A stretch of DNA of 64,000 nucleotides, from NCBI RefSeq assembly GCF_016798225.1, contig NZ_JAEUYX010000005.1, positions 43,588 through 107,587 of the forward strand, read 5' to 3'. This document shows, piece after piece, positions 36,581 to 45,395 of this stretch (the first letter of the stretch is position 1; each line of letters opens with the position of its first letter). The position numbers were made by a program, and so were the translations under genes. Source of the stretch: Anaerococcus sp. mt242 (GTDB lineage: Bacteria; Bacillota; Clostridia; Tissierellales; Peptoniphilaceae). The notes under the pieces were generated by a model. It saw nothing but the letters and a program-made list of their open reading frames with translations, was not told the DNA's origin and ran no database searches.

Positions 36581-38584
36581 ATGAGCGATAAAAAAAACAA
36601 ATCTAATAGACCTCTTTTGTATTATTGGATAATTGCAATCATACTTTATATTGTAATTAGATTTGCAGTTAACCCAGTTATCAACCAAGACGCTGCAAAA
36701 GAGGTAAGCTATAGCCAATTTGTTACTATGATTGAAAAAGATCAAGTAACAGAAGTTTTCAAAGATGAAACAAAATATACTTTCAAAGCAGTAGTAGATG
36801 GCAAAGAGCAAACTTATGAAACAGGTTTGTGGGCTGATACTGATCTAACAGATAGACTTTTAGAGGCTAAGAAAAATAACGATAAGCTAACATTTAGTAG
36901 AAAAATAGAAACAACTATGAATCCATGGTTGACTATATTCCTAACATCAATCTTGCCTTTATTATTCCTATATGCAATATTTATTTTTGCGTCAAGATCT
37001 CTTACAAAGACCATGGGAGGCCGTGGTGGCGCAGACTTTATGAACTTTGGAAAATCAAATGCCAAAGTTTATGTGGAAAATAAAACAGGAAAGACTTTTA
37101 AGGATGTAGCTGGTCAAGAAGAAGCAAAAGATTCCTTATTTGAAATCGTAGACTTCCTTCACAATCCAGGAAAATACAAAGAAATTGGTGCTAAAGTACC
37201 AAAAGGTGTACTTTTAGTAGGACCTCCAGGAACTGGTAAGACACTTTTAGCAAAAGCAGTTGCTGGTGAAGCAAGTGTGCCATTTTTTACAATTTCTGGA
37301 TCAGAATTCGTAGAAATGTTTGTAGGTCTTGGTGCAAGTAAGGTACGTGATTTATTTAAGCAAGCCAAAGAAAAAGCTCCATGTATTGTATTTATCGATG
37401 AGATTGATGCTATTGGTAAAAAACGTGATACAGGTGGTTTTTCTGGAAATGATGAACGTGAACAAACACTAAATCAATTATTAAACGAAATGGATGGTTT
37501 TGATGCAACTGAGGGGGTAGTACTTTTAGCTGCAACAAACAGACCAGAAATCTTAGACCCAGCCCTTACACGACCAGGACGTTTTGATAGACAAGTTGAA
37601 GTAGAACTTCCTGACAAACAAGGTCGTGAAGATATTTTAAAAGTACACGCTAAAAATATTAAACGCGAAGATAATATCGACTATGAAGAAATAGCAAGAA
37701 GAACAGCAGGAACATCTGGTGCAGATCTTGCAAATATCGTAAATGAAGGTGCCTTGCGAGCAGTGCGTGAAGGCCGCAAAAAATTAACCCAAGAGGACCT
37801 TGAAGAATCAATCGAAGTTGTAATTGCAGGTCAACAAAAGAAAAATGCAGTAATTTCTGATGACCAAAAGAAAATTATTGCCTATCACGAAGTTGGCCAC
37901 GCCCTAGTAGCAGCAATTCAAACCCACAAGACCCCAGTTACAAAAATTACAATTGTACCAAGAACTGGTGGAGCATTGGGTTACACAATGACAGTTGATA
38001 AAGATGAAAAATATATTATGACCAAGCAAGAGCTATTTGATGAAATTTGTACTTTTGCCGGTGGTCGTTCTGCAGAAGAGTTAGTATTTAATACAAAAAC
38101 TACTGGTGCAAGCAATGATATAGAACGTGCAACAGCCATGGCAAGATCTATGGTTACTATATACGGTATGGATGAAGACTTTGACTTTATGCAACTAGAA
38201 CAAATCCAAGGAAAATACCTAGGTGGAGAAAGAGGACTAATTGTATCAAGTGGAACAGGAAATAAAATTGATGAAAAAGTTCAATCAATTATAAACCAAG
38301 CCCACATGAGAGCAATTGAAATCTTAAAAGAAAATATGGATAAGCTTCATGAAATTTCTGACTTCTTATTAAAAGAAGAAACTATAACAGGTGAAGAATT
38401 TATGGAAATATTAAACCGTAAAGAAGTAGATTCTATAGATAAGGAAGAAATCAGACAAAACACTGATGTCGACCTAAATGACTTAGATGATGAAGATACA
38501 GAAATAAATGATTTGCCACCAATAAATGAAAATCTAGATGATATGCCAAAGGATAATACTGAGGGCAATCAAGAAGATGAATAA
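36581..38584 (+). CDS. ftsH: ATP-dependent zinc metalloprotease FtsH
   Basis: The 667-residue membrane protease degrades misfolded membrane proteins and some regulators. It has two N-terminal helices around an extracellular domain, an AAA+ domain with [18 protein letters not shown] and [12 protein letters not shown], the second region of homology [20 protein letters not shown], and the zinc site [12 protein letters not shown]. The last 45 residues are strongly acidic and not conserved ([19 protein letters not shown]). The marR gene is directly upstream. It ends at a strong terminator. Confidence 0.97.
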   Translation: MSDKKNKSNRPLLYYWIIAIILYIVIRFAVNPVINQDAAKEVSYSQFVTMIEKDQVTEVFKDETKYTFKAVVDGKEQTYETGLWADTDLTDRLLEAKKNNDKLTFSRKIETTMNPWLTIFLTSILPLLFLYAIFIFASRSLTKTMGGRGGADFMNFGKSNAKVYVENKTGKTFKDVAGQEEAKDSLFEIVDFLHNPGKYKEIGAKVPKGVLLVGPPGTGKTLLAKAVAGEASVPFFTISGSEFVEMFVGLGASKVRDLFKQAKEKAPCIVFIDEIDAIGKKRDTGGFSGNDEREQTLNQLLNEMDGFDATEGVVLLAATNRPEILDPALTRPGRFDRQVEVELPDKQGREDILKVHAKNIKREDNIDYEEIARRTAGTSGADLANIVNEGALRAVREGRKKLTQEDLEESIEVVIAGQQKKNAVISDDQKKIIAYHEVGHALVAAIQTHKTPVTKITIVPRTGGALGYTMTVDKDEKYIMTKQELFDEICTFAGGRSAEELVFNTKTTGASNDIERATAMARSMVTIYGMDEDFDFMQLEQIQGKYLGGERGLIVSSGTGNKIDEKVQSIINQAHMRAIEILKENMDKLHEISDFLLKEETITGEEFMEILNRKEVDSIDKEEIRQNTDVDLNDLDDEDTEINDLPPINENLDDMPKDNTEGNQEDE

Positions 38585-38585
38585 T

Positions 38586-38619
38586 AAAAAAACTGCCCAA
38601 AATAATGGGCAGTTTTTTA
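38586..38619 (+). terminator. Terminator after ftsH
   Basis: AAAAAACTGCCC pairs with GGGCAGTTTTTT through a short AAAATAAT loop, giving a strong hairpin with a T run directly after the ftsH stop. Confidence 0.93.
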
Positions 38620-38650
38620 TTTGGATATAATATTACATATGATATGTAAA

Positions 38651-38668
38651 ATAGGCCGTGAGGCCTAT
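38651..38668. repeat. GC-rich dyad in the sppA leader
   Basis: ATAGGCC (38651-38657) and GGCCTAT (38662-38668) form a perfect dyad around GTGA in an otherwise AT-rich spacer between ftsH and sppA. It could be an operator for sppA or a remnant. An extended -10 (TGTTATAAT, 38757-38765) lies further downstream as a possible sppA promoter. Confidence 0.4.
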
Positions 38669-38803
38669 ACATTACAATTATTCTTAGTGTTAACGATAAC
38701 TGTCATGCAATATAATTATACTTAAAATAAAAAATAAAACAATACATTGCAATCTATGTTATAATTATGACATAAATTGTTATAAGAAATAAAAGGAGGA
38801 AAA

Positions 38804-39790
38804 ATGGAGACCAGTAACAAAAAAAGATGGTTAGCAGGAGGCCTTGCCCTCATAGTATTTTTGCTTTCACTTTTCACAGGAGAAAGCAAAGTAAAAGATT
38901 TTAATGAGGCAAATGTTTATGAAGAAGCCCGTCAAAGATTTATGGGGGCTGAAGATGAAGTCCTATATGGATCAAACCCTAATCAAAGAATTATGGTTCT
39001 TGATGTAGATGGAATGATAGCAAAAGATGATGCAAATGACTTTTTAGCAGAAAAACTTGATGAAGTCCTAGATGATGCTACAATCAGGGCAGTAATCTTG
39101 CATGTAAATTCTCCAGGTGGATCGGTTTATGCTAGTGAACGTATAGCAAAAAAAGTTGAGAAGATACAAGAGAAAAATATCCCAGTTTATTCAGTTATGC
39201 AAGAAGTAGCCGCTAGTGGTGGATATTACATATCTGCTCCATGTGATAAAATATACGCTTCAAATGAAACCTTTACAGGATCTATTGGGGTTATTATGCA
39301 ATCTTATTCCCTAGAAGGTTTATTTGAAGAACATGGTATCAAAGAACAAAATGTTACAACTGGTAAAATGAAAGATGCAGGTACATTTGGCCGTGATATG
39401 AATAAGGAAGAAAAAGAATATCTTCAAGCCTTAGTAGACAGTGCCTTTGGTAGGTTTGTAAAAGTAGTAGCAGATGGTCGTGACATGAGTGAGTCAGAAG
39501 TTAGAAAACTTGCTGATGGAAGAATTTATGATGGTAGCCAAGCTGTAGAAAATGGTTTGGTAGATGAAATAGGTGATTTGGATGATGCAGTTGCAGATAT
39601 CAGCGAAAAATATGAACTTACAGATCCAGTGGTATTTGAGAAAAATGAATTTGCAAGTGCTTTTGCAAAATACTTACCATACTTTAAATCAAATACTGAT
39701 AATCCAAAATCAGACCTACAAATTTTAAAAGAGCTTATGGAAAGCGAAAAAAATAAACCTATGTACCTTTACGGGGGCTACTATGAGTGA
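38804..39790 (+). CDS. sppA: Signal peptide peptidase SppA (S49 family)
   Basis: The 328-residue membrane-anchored serine protease cleaves leftover signal peptides. One N-terminal helix (WLAGGLALIVFLLSLFTG) is followed by the S49 domain: LHVNSPGGSVYASERIAKKV, the nucleophile Ser in EVAASGGYYISAPCDKIYA, and the region with the general base Lys, TTGKMKDAGTFGRDM. It is the short SppA of Gram-positives. GGAGG precedes the ATG. It overlaps the RDD gene by 8 bases. Confidence 0.93.
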   Translation: METSNKKRWLAGGLALIVFLLSLFTGESKVKDFNEANVYEEARQRFMGAEDEVLYGSNPNQRIMVLDVDGMIAKDDANDFLAEKLDEVLDDATIRAVILHVNSPGGSVYASERIAKKVEKIQEKNIPVYSVMQEVAASGGYYISAPCDKIYASNETFTGSIGVIMQSYSLEGLFEEHGIKEQNVTTGKMKDAGTFGRDMNKEEKEYLQALVDSAFGRFVKVVADGRDMSESEVRKLADGRIYDGSQAVENGLVDEIGDLDDAVADISEKYELTDPVVFEKNEFASAFAKYLPYFKSNTDNPKSDLQILKELMESEKNKPMYLYGGYYE

Positions 39791-40265
39791 GATTCAAGTA
39801 GTAGATAGGAAAGAAGTTCGAACTGATTTTTACTATGCAGGTTTTTTTATTAGACTTTTAGCCTTTGCTATTGATATGATAGTTGTCAATGCTATAGCTA
39901 GCATTATAAAAGGCATAATTGGAAGTGATGTAGATATTTTTAACAGTATCACATTATTTACTATTATAAGCTGGCTGATTACTCTAGCATACTTTACTCT
40001 CATGACTTATTTTAATAAGGGACAGACCTTGGGAAAAATGATTACAAATATAAGAGTGATTCCTACAAGAGGAGATAAATTAACTTTAGGTCAAGTTGTT
40101 TCACGTGAAACATTCGGCAGATATGTACAAAACAAATATATGATTTTATATCTACTAATAGCTTTTGTTCCAAAAAAGCAATCGCTAATTGATTTGTTGT
40201 GTGACACTGTCGTAGTTAAGAATCGTGAGTATGAATATTATTTAAACACAAGAGAAATTTTATAA
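39783..40265 (+). CDS. RDD family membrane protein
   Basis: A 160-residue protein with three likely membrane helices. The RDD landmarks are AGFFIRLLAFAIDMIVVNAI near the start, FNKGQTLGKMITNIRVI in the middle and KKQSLIDLLCDTVVV at the end. RDD proteins are proposed to take part in ion transport, but roles are poorly known. It is co-transcribed with sppA. A perfect parS site lies within it. Confidence 0.85.
   Translation: MSEIQVVDRKEVRTDFYYAGFFIRLLAFAIDMIVVNAIASIIKGIIGSDVDIFNSITLFTIISWLITLAYFTLMTYFNKGQTLGKMITNIRVIPTRGDKLTLGQVVSRETFGRYVQNKYMILYLLIAFVPKKQSLIDLLCDTVVVKNREYEYYLNTREIL
40097..40112. promoter_or_regulatory. parS site 4 (perfect)
   Basis: TGTTTCACGTGAAACA, an exact parS palindrome in the RDD gene, encoding VSRET in frame. 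It is 22 kb from oriC and the farthest of the four sites. Confidence 0.95.
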
Positions 40266-40300
40266 ATATATGTAAATATATCTAAAACATTGTAAAATCT

Positions 40301-40340
40301 AGCCTATATTTTGCTTAAAGCGCAGAATATAGGCTTTGTT
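40301..40340 (+). terminator. Terminator of sppA-RDD
   Basis: AGCCTATATT (40301-40310) pairs perfectly with AATATAGGCT (40326-40335) over a 15-base loop; the T-rich tail is short (TTGTTAAATTT). Confidence 0.75.
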
Positions 40341-40366
40341 AAATTTATGTATTTCTTTTCAAATAA

Positions 40367-40423
40367 ATACTATATATGGTATCATAATTATCAGTTGATA
40401 TAAATATACACAAGATATAGTAT
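40367..40423 (+). promoter_or_regulatory. Putative NrdR box pair before nrdA
   Basis: ATACTATATATGGTAT (40367-40382) and ACACAAGATATAGTAT (40408-40423) each resemble the NrdR consensus ACACWATATWGTGT-type dyad. Their centres are 41 bases apart, about four helical turns, so a repressor could contact both on one face. They lie just before nrdA. Each has several mismatches, so the call is tentative. No nrdR gene is in the window. Confidence 0.4.
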
Positions 40424-40442
40424 TAGAAAAATAGAGGAAATT

Positions 40443-42971
40443 ATGGAAATTATTAAAAGAGATGGGACCCGTGTTCCATTTGAAAAATCAAAAATTGAAA
40501 TAGCTATTTCAAAAGCCTTCGCCTCAGTAGATAGTTTAGTATCTGATGAAAAACTATCTGAAATGAGCGATAAGATTGCAGCTACTATCAATGAAAAATA
40601 CCCAAAAGATCACACTGTGACAGTTGAGGAAGTGCAAGATTTAGTAGAATTAACCCTAATAGATGAAAACTATTATAGGGAAGTAAAATCATTTATACTT
40701 TACCGTGCAAAACACAATATGGATCGCAAGGTAATGACTGATTTTGAACAATATATCAGTGACAAAGAAATTTTAGATATTATTTCAAAAGTTCAAAATG
40801 AATTTGATAACCAAAGATATCCAATCGATTCACTTTATTTAAAATTTGAGTCATTTACCAAAGCAAATATGACTGACGATGAGCTTTTAAAAGCCTTAAC
40901 TCGTGCAGCTAGTGAGCTTACCAGCAAGGAAACTCCAGATTGGGAAATCATTGCAGCAAGATTTTTAATGTATGAAATCGACCGTGAAATAAAGAGAAAT
41001 GAAGAAAGATACGACATTGTAGATTTTAAATCAAAAATCGACTACCTAACTAATGCTGGCCTTTATGGAGCATATATCAAAGAAAACTACTCGCCAGAAG
41101 ATTTTGATGAGCTAGAAAGCTATCTTAAAAAAGAACGTGATGATTTATTTACCTATTCTGGTTTAGATTTGGTTAAAAAACGCTATTTAATCCGTACATT
41201 TACAGGTGATATCATCGAAAGTGTCCAAGAAATGTTTATGGGCATTGCCATGCACTTAGCAATTCCAGAAAAAGATAGTGTTGCCTTTGCAAAAAGACTT
41301 TATGACATTCTTTCAACATTAAAAGCAACTATGGCGACCCCTACCATGACAAATGCTAGAAAGCCATTCAACCAACTTTCATCATGCTTTATAGATACAG
41401 TTCCAGATACTTTAAAAGGAATTTATCGTTCAATAACAAATTTTGCTGAAGTTTCTAAGCACGGCGGCGGCATGGGTTTATATTTTGGAAAAGTCCGTGC
41501 AAATGGATCTGACATTCGAGGTTTTGAAGGAGTTGCAGGTGGAGTTATCCGCTGGATAAGACTTGCAAACGACACTGCAGTTGCAGTTGACCAACTAGGT
41601 GTCCGCCAAGGAGCAGTTGCTTGTTACCTAGATATTTGGCATAAAGATATGCCAGAATTTTTGGGACTTAAAACAAATAACGGCGATGATAGGATGAAAG
41701 CCCATGATATTTTCCCTGGAGTTTGTGTTCCAGATTATTTCTGGGAATTGACCCGTGATGATATAAATGCAACTTGGTATATGTTTGACCCACATGAAAT
41801 TGTAAAAAAATATGGCAAATCATTAGAAGACACCTATGGTGAGGAATGGAAAGAATTTTATTTAAAACTCATTGAGGATAAAGAAATCTCAAGAAGAACA
41901 ATGCCAGTAAAAGAAATGGTGCGTTTATTAATCAAATCCTGGACAGAAACAGGAACACCATTTGTATTTAACAGAGATGCAGTAAATAAGTTTAATCCAA
42001 ATAAACACAAGGGCATGATTTATTCATCAAATCTATGTACAGAAATTGCCCAAAATATGAGTTCATCAGAAACAATTTCAACAGAAATAGTTGATGAAAA
42101 CGGCGATACAATTATAGTTAACAAAACAAAACCGGGTGACTTTGTAGAATGTAACCTAGCAAGTCTAACCCTTGGTAAATTTGATGTAACCGACCAAGCA
42201 GTCCTAGAAGAAACTGTAAGAACAATAGTTAGAGCCCTAGATAATGTAATCGACCTAAACTACTATCCAACCCCATATGCAGAAGTAACAAACAAAAAAT
42301 ACCGTGCAATTGGACTTGGAACAAGCGGTTACCATCATATGCTAGTTAAAAATGACATCAAATGGACAAATCGTGAGGCCCACGCAGAATTCGTAGACAA
42401 GGTTTATGAAGATATAAACTACTATGCAATTCTAGAATCAAAGGAAATTGCCAAAGAAAAAGGTGCTTACAAAGAGTTTGAAGGATCAGACTGGCAAACA
42501 GGCGATTATTTTGCTTTAAGAGATTACAATAGCGAGCGTTGGGAAGAATTAAAAAATCAAGTAGCTAAAAACGGTCTAAGAAATGGTTATCTAATGGCAA
42601 TCGCTCCAACGGGCTCTACATCAATTATCTCAGGAACATCTGCAGGAGTTGATCCAATTATGAGCAGATACTTCCTGGAAGAGAAAAAAGGAGCCATAGT
42701 ACCAAGAGTAGCCCCAGGACTAACCACAAAAACATTCTGGCTTTACGAAAACGCCCACGACATTGACCAAAATATCTCAATGGAAATGGCAGGAGTAAGA
42801 CAAAGACACATAGACCAAGCCCAATCAATAAATATCTACATCACCAACGAATACACCATGCGCCAAATATTAAACGTATATATTAAAGCATGGGAATCAG
42901 GAGTAAAAAGTATTTACTACGTAAGAGGCAAGAGCCTTGAAGTAGAAGATTGCGATTCTTGTGCAAGTTAG
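40443..42971 (+). CDS. nrdA: Class I ribonucleoside-diphosphate reductase, alpha subunit
   Basis: The 842-residue catalytic subunit makes deoxyribonucleotides. An ATP-cone lies at residues 1-95 (MEIIKRDGTRVPFEKSKIEI), so overall activity can be switched by ATP/dATP. The barrel holds the active-site region with FNQLSSCFIDTVPDTL, the NLCTEI cysteine and GSTSIISGTSAGVDPIMSRY. The C-terminal CDSC pair (EDCDSCAS) accepts electrons from thioredoxin or glutaredoxin, and a thioredoxin is encoded 5 kb upstream. The beta subunit lies 0.6 kb downstream beyond an inserted toxin-antitoxin pair. Confidence 0.95.
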   Translation: MEIIKRDGTRVPFEKSKIEIAISKAFASVDSLVSDEKLSEMSDKIAATINEKYPKDHTVTVEEVQDLVELTLIDENYYREVKSFILYRAKHNMDRKVMTDFEQYISDKEILDIISKVQNEFDNQRYPIDSLYLKFESFTKANMTDDELLKALTRAASELTSKETPDWEIIAARFLMYEIDREIKRNEERYDIVDFKSKIDYLTNAGLYGAYIKENYSPEDFDELESYLKKERDDLFTYSGLDLVKKRYLIRTFTGDIIESVQEMFMGIAMHLAIPEKDSVAFAKRLYDILSTLKATMATPTMTNARKPFNQLSSCFIDTVPDTLKGIYRSITNFAEVSKHGGGMGLYFGKVRANGSDIRGFEGVAGGVIRWIRLANDTAVAVDQLGVRQGAVACYLDIWHKDMPEFLGLKTNNGDDRMKAHDIFPGVCVPDYFWELTRDDINATWYMFDPHEIVKKYGKSLEDTYGEEWKEFYLKLIEDKEISRRTMPVKEMVRLLIKSWTETGTPFVFNRDAVNKFNPNKHKGMIYSSNLCTEIAQNMSSSETISTEIVDENGDTIIVNKTKPGDFVECNLASLTLGKFDVTDQAVLEETVRTIVRALDNVIDLNYYPTPYAEVTNKKYRAIGLGTSGYHHMLVKNDIKWTNREAHAEFVDKVYEDINYYAILESKEIAKEKGAYKEFEGSDWQTGDYFALRDYNSERWEELKNQVAKNGLRNGYLMAIAPTGSTSIISGTSAGVDPIMSRYFLEEKKGAIVPRVAPGLTTKTFWLYENAHDIDQNISMEMAGVRQRHIDQAQSINIYITNEYTMRQILNVYIKAWESGVKSIYYVRGKSLEVEDCDSCAS

Positions 42972-42984
42972 ATAATAAAAAAAA

Positions 42985-43036
42985 CTCCTTTGATTATATG
43001 CATATACATTGTATAGTATTTGTATATAAAAAGGAG
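42985..43036 (+). promoter_or_regulatory. Toxin-antitoxin promoter with operator and anti-Shine-Dalgarno pairing
   Basis: TTGATT (42990-42995), a 16-base spacer and TATAGT (43012-43017) form a promoter for the antitoxin-toxin pair. The perfect palindrome TATATGCATATA (42995-43006) fills the spacer and is a likely autorepression operator. CTCCTTT (42985-42991) is the complement of AAAGGAG (43030-43036), the antitoxin ribosome site. The pairing would exist only in mRNA reading through from nrdA. Confidence 0.6.
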
Positions 43037-43043
43037 ATTAATT

Positions 43044-43304
43044 ATGACCCAATCACAAATAAATGTAAGAGTTGACTCTGATACAAAAAAGGATGCTGAA
43101 AGGATATGCTCAGAAATAGGGATATCTTTATCATCAGCAATTAATGTATATCTAAAAAAAATCGTAAGAGAAAATAAAATTCCTTTTGAATTAGAAGCAG
43201 ATCCTTTTTATAGTCCCAAAAATCTCGAAAAAATTGATCAATTGATAGAAGACTATGAAAAAGGTAAATTAGAAATCGTAAACCATAGCTTAATTGAGGA
43301 GTGA
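43044..43304 (+). CDS. RelB/DinJ-type antitoxin
   Basis: An 86-residue protein with an N-terminal ribbon-helix-helix, QSQINVRVDSDTKKDAERIC then SEIGISLSSAINVYLKKIVR. This matches the RelB/DinJ antitoxin family, which binds its own operator and the toxin. The C-terminal part (NLEKIDQLIEDYEKGKLEIV) should neutralise the toxin. AAAGGAG lies eight bases before ATG 43044; an upstream in-frame start at 43020 is not supported. The toxin starts one base after its stop. Confidence 0.88.
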   Translation: MTQSQINVRVDSDTKKDAERICSEIGISLSSAINVYLKKIVRENKIPFELEADPFYSPKNLEKIDQLIEDYEKGKLEIVNHSLIEE

Positions 43305-43305
43305 T

Positions 43306-43566
43306 TTGAGAAACATCGAGTGGACTATGCCTGCATGGGAAGAATACCTATCTTGGCAGAAAGAAAATAAAAACAACTTTAAAAAAATAAATAAACTTAT
43401 AAAAATTACTATAAGAACACCTTTTGAGGGGCTTGGTAAACCTGAGCCTTTAAAATCTAACTATTCAGGTTATTGGAGTAGAAGGATAGATCAGGAACAT
43501 AGAATTGTTTATAAAGTTTTTGATGAAAAAATAGTTATCATATCTTGCAAAGGGCATTATGAGTAA
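43306..43566 (+). CDS. yoeB: YoeB/Txe-type mRNA-cleaving toxin
   Basis: The 86-residue product reads RNIEWTMPAWEEYLSWQKEN, then GLGKPEPLKSNYSGYWSRRI, DQEHRIVYKVFDEKI and CKGHYE. This is the Txe/YoeB endoribonuclease pattern with the conserved Glu and Arg residues and the final His-Tyr pair. Such toxins cut mRNA on the ribosome. The start is probably TTG 43306 with GAGGAG five bases upstream; a TTG at 43294 is less likely. Its stop lies 13 bases before the nrdB start, and the nrdB ribosome site begins at the stop codon. Confidence 0.9.
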   Translation: MRNIEWTMPAWEEYLSWQKENKNNFKKINKLIKITIRTPFEGLGKPEPLKSNYSGYWSRRIDQEHRIVYKVFDEKIVIISCKGHYE

Positions 43567-43579
43567 AAAGGAGCATACA

Positions 43580-44638
43580 ATGGAAGATAGCAAAAAAAAA
43601 GAAGTTGAAAAACGTGGAATTTTCAATGAAGATGGAGATGTAGATCTTGCTAAGAGAAAAATCATCCAAGGAAATACCACAAATTTAAATGATTTTAACA
43701 ACTTAAAATACACTTGGACCAGTGATTGGTACCGCCAAGCTATGAATAACTTTTGGATACCAGAAGAAATTAACCTAAATCAAGATATAAAAGATTATAG
43801 AAATCTTGATGAGCATGAAAAATTTGCCTTTGATAGGATAATTTCATTTTTAACATATCTTGACTCAATCCAAACTGCAAATCTCCCAAATTTGCAAACC
43901 TATGTTACAGCAAATGAAATCAACCTTTGCCTATCAATTCAAACCTACCAAGAGTCCATCCACTCTCAATCATATTCATATATCCTAGATACAATTTGTT
44001 CACCAGAAGAACGTACAAATATCCTTTATATGTGGAAGGATGACGAACATTTACTTCACAGAAATGAATACATCGGGGAGCAATACAATGATTTCTTAGA
44101 AAAAGATGACGAATTTAACTTTATGAAAGCCCTAATTGCAAATTATATTCTAGAAGGAATTTATTTCTACTCAGGATTTTCATTTTTCTATAATCTAGGA
44201 CGTAACGGCAAAATGCCAGGAACTGTTCAAGAAATCAGATACATCAACCGTGACGAAAATACCCACCTATGGTTATTTAGGTCTCTTATAAATGATCTTA
44301 AAAAGGAAAGACCAGATTTATTTACCCAAGAGCACATCAAATACTACACAGAAATGCTAAAAGAAGGTGTAGAGCAAGAAATTGCTTGGGGAAAATATGC
44401 TATTGGTGATAATATTTCAGGACTAAATGGCAAAATGATAGAAGATTATATCAAGTATTTAGGAAACCTAAGAGCGAAAGGTCTTGGATTTGGAAATCTA
44501 TATGAAGGCTATAACGAAGTGCCAGATTCTATGAAATGGGTTGAAGAATACGCTGACCCTAACCAAGTAAAAACAGACTTTTTTGAGGCAAAAGTTTCTG
44601 CATACTCCAAATCTTCAATTATCGAAGACGATTTATAA
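43580..44638 (+). CDS. nrdB: Class I ribonucleoside-diphosphate reductase, beta subunit
   Basis: The 352-residue subunit holds the radical cofactor. The ligands are in place: Asp in YLDSIQT, Glu and His in YQESIHSQSY with the radical-type Tyr four residues after His, Glu in NYILEGIYFY, and Glu/His in RDENTHLWLF. It thus looks like a tyrosyl-radical class I enzyme, a sign that some oxygen exposure is expected. ATG 43580 follows AAGGAG by six bases and is preferred to ATG 43559. Parts of a second copy of this gene remain at 6129-6353. Confidence 0.95.
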   Translation: MEDSKKKEVEKRGIFNEDGDVDLAKRKIIQGNTTNLNDFNNLKYTWTSDWYRQAMNNFWIPEEINLNQDIKDYRNLDEHEKFAFDRIISFLTYLDSIQTANLPNLQTYVTANEINLCLSIQTYQESIHSQSYSYILDTICSPEERTNILYMWKDDEHLLHRNEYIGEQYNDFLEKDDEFNFMKALIANYILEGIYFYSGFSFFYNLGRNGKMPGTVQEIRYINRDENTHLWLFRSLINDLKKERPDLFTQEHIKYYTEMLKEGVEQEIAWGKYAIGDNISGLNGKMIEDYIKYLGNLRAKGLGFGNLYEGYNEVPDSMKWVEEYADPNQVKTDFFEAKVSAYSKSSIIEDDL

Positions 44639-44642
44639 AATT

Positions 44643-44666
44643 AGAACCCTTAGGGGTTCTTTTCTT
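44643..44666 (+). terminator. Terminator after nrdB
   Basis: AGAACCC (44643-44649) pairs with GGGTTCT (44654-44660) over TTAG, followed by TTTCTT. Confidence 0.88.
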
Positions 44667-44717
44667 GTGCCTAAATTTCAATAATTTTTACTAATTGATA
44701 AAATTTTTTAAAAATAG

Positions 44718-44776
44718 TTGAACATTGTTCATTTGAGTGTAGAATATAAACTGTAACAACAAATGAACGATGTTCA
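44718..44776 (+). promoter_or_regulatory. TetR-gene promoter with two operators
   Basis: Two 13-base dyads, TGAACATTGTTCA (44719-44731) and TGAACGATGTTCA (44764-44776), flank a promoter made of TTGAAC (44718-44723), a 16-base spacer and TAGAAT (44740-44745). The first dyad overlaps the -35 box and spacer. The second lies after the expected start of transcription. This is a clear design for repression by the TetR-family protein encoded next. Confidence 0.85.
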
Positions 44777-44795
44777 TTTTTATATAGGAGGTTTT

Positions 44796-45395
44796 ATGGC
44801 ATCGGATAGATTAGGTGGGAAAAAAGCAAAAATTATGGAAGCGGCTCTTAAAGTTTTTAAGAAAAAGGGTCCTGATAAGGCTTCTGTACGTGAAATCATG
44901 GCTGAGTCTGGTTTTGGACTTGGAACTTTTTATCTATATTACACTGATAAAAATGATTTGAAGGAAAAAATCGTCCTTGATAAGGCCATGGATATCATAA
45001 TCAAAGCTGAGGAAAACTGTAAGGGTGAAGATCCAGTTGAAAGATACATTTCTTTTGTGGATTACATAATAGATTATTTAATTGCTAATCCCTTTGAGCT
45101 TGACCTTTTAAGTAACAATATTACCTGGGCCCTATATACAAAAATTGAGCATGATGAAAGGCTGACTGAGGCTGATTCGACTCTGCAATTTATTCTAAGT
45201 AGGTATGAAAATTTATTTTCCAAATCTTACAGCCAGTCTCAGCAACTTTACATCCTCGCTATGACATTTGATATTATGATGTCCACTTGTAAGAGTGCCC
45301 TTATGGAAGATTCAACTTTATCTATCGATGAAATGAAACCAGTTTTATTTGCTGTTATAGGAAAAATTTTTAATGGAACAGGAGAAATTAAATGA
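44796..45395 (+). CDS. TetR-family repressor
   Basis: The 199-residue protein has the TetR DNA-binding domain: KIMEAALKVFKKKGPDKASV then REIMAESGFGLGTFYLYYTD. The C-terminal part would bind an unknown ligand. ATG 44796 follows AGGAGG by five bases. Two inverted operators upstream suggest autorepression together with the MMPL and heptad-repeat genes; the stop overlaps the MMPL start by four bases (ATGA). Confidence 0.92.
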   Translation: MASDRLGGKKAKIMEAALKVFKKKGPDKASVREIMAESGFGLGTFYLYYTDKNDLKEKIVLDKAMDIIIKAEENCKGEDPVERYISFVDYIIDYLIANPFELDLLSNNITWALYTKIEHDERLTEADSTLQFILSRYENLFSKSYSQSQQLYILAMTFDIMMSTCKSALMEDSTLSIDEMKPVLFAVIGKIFNGTGEIK

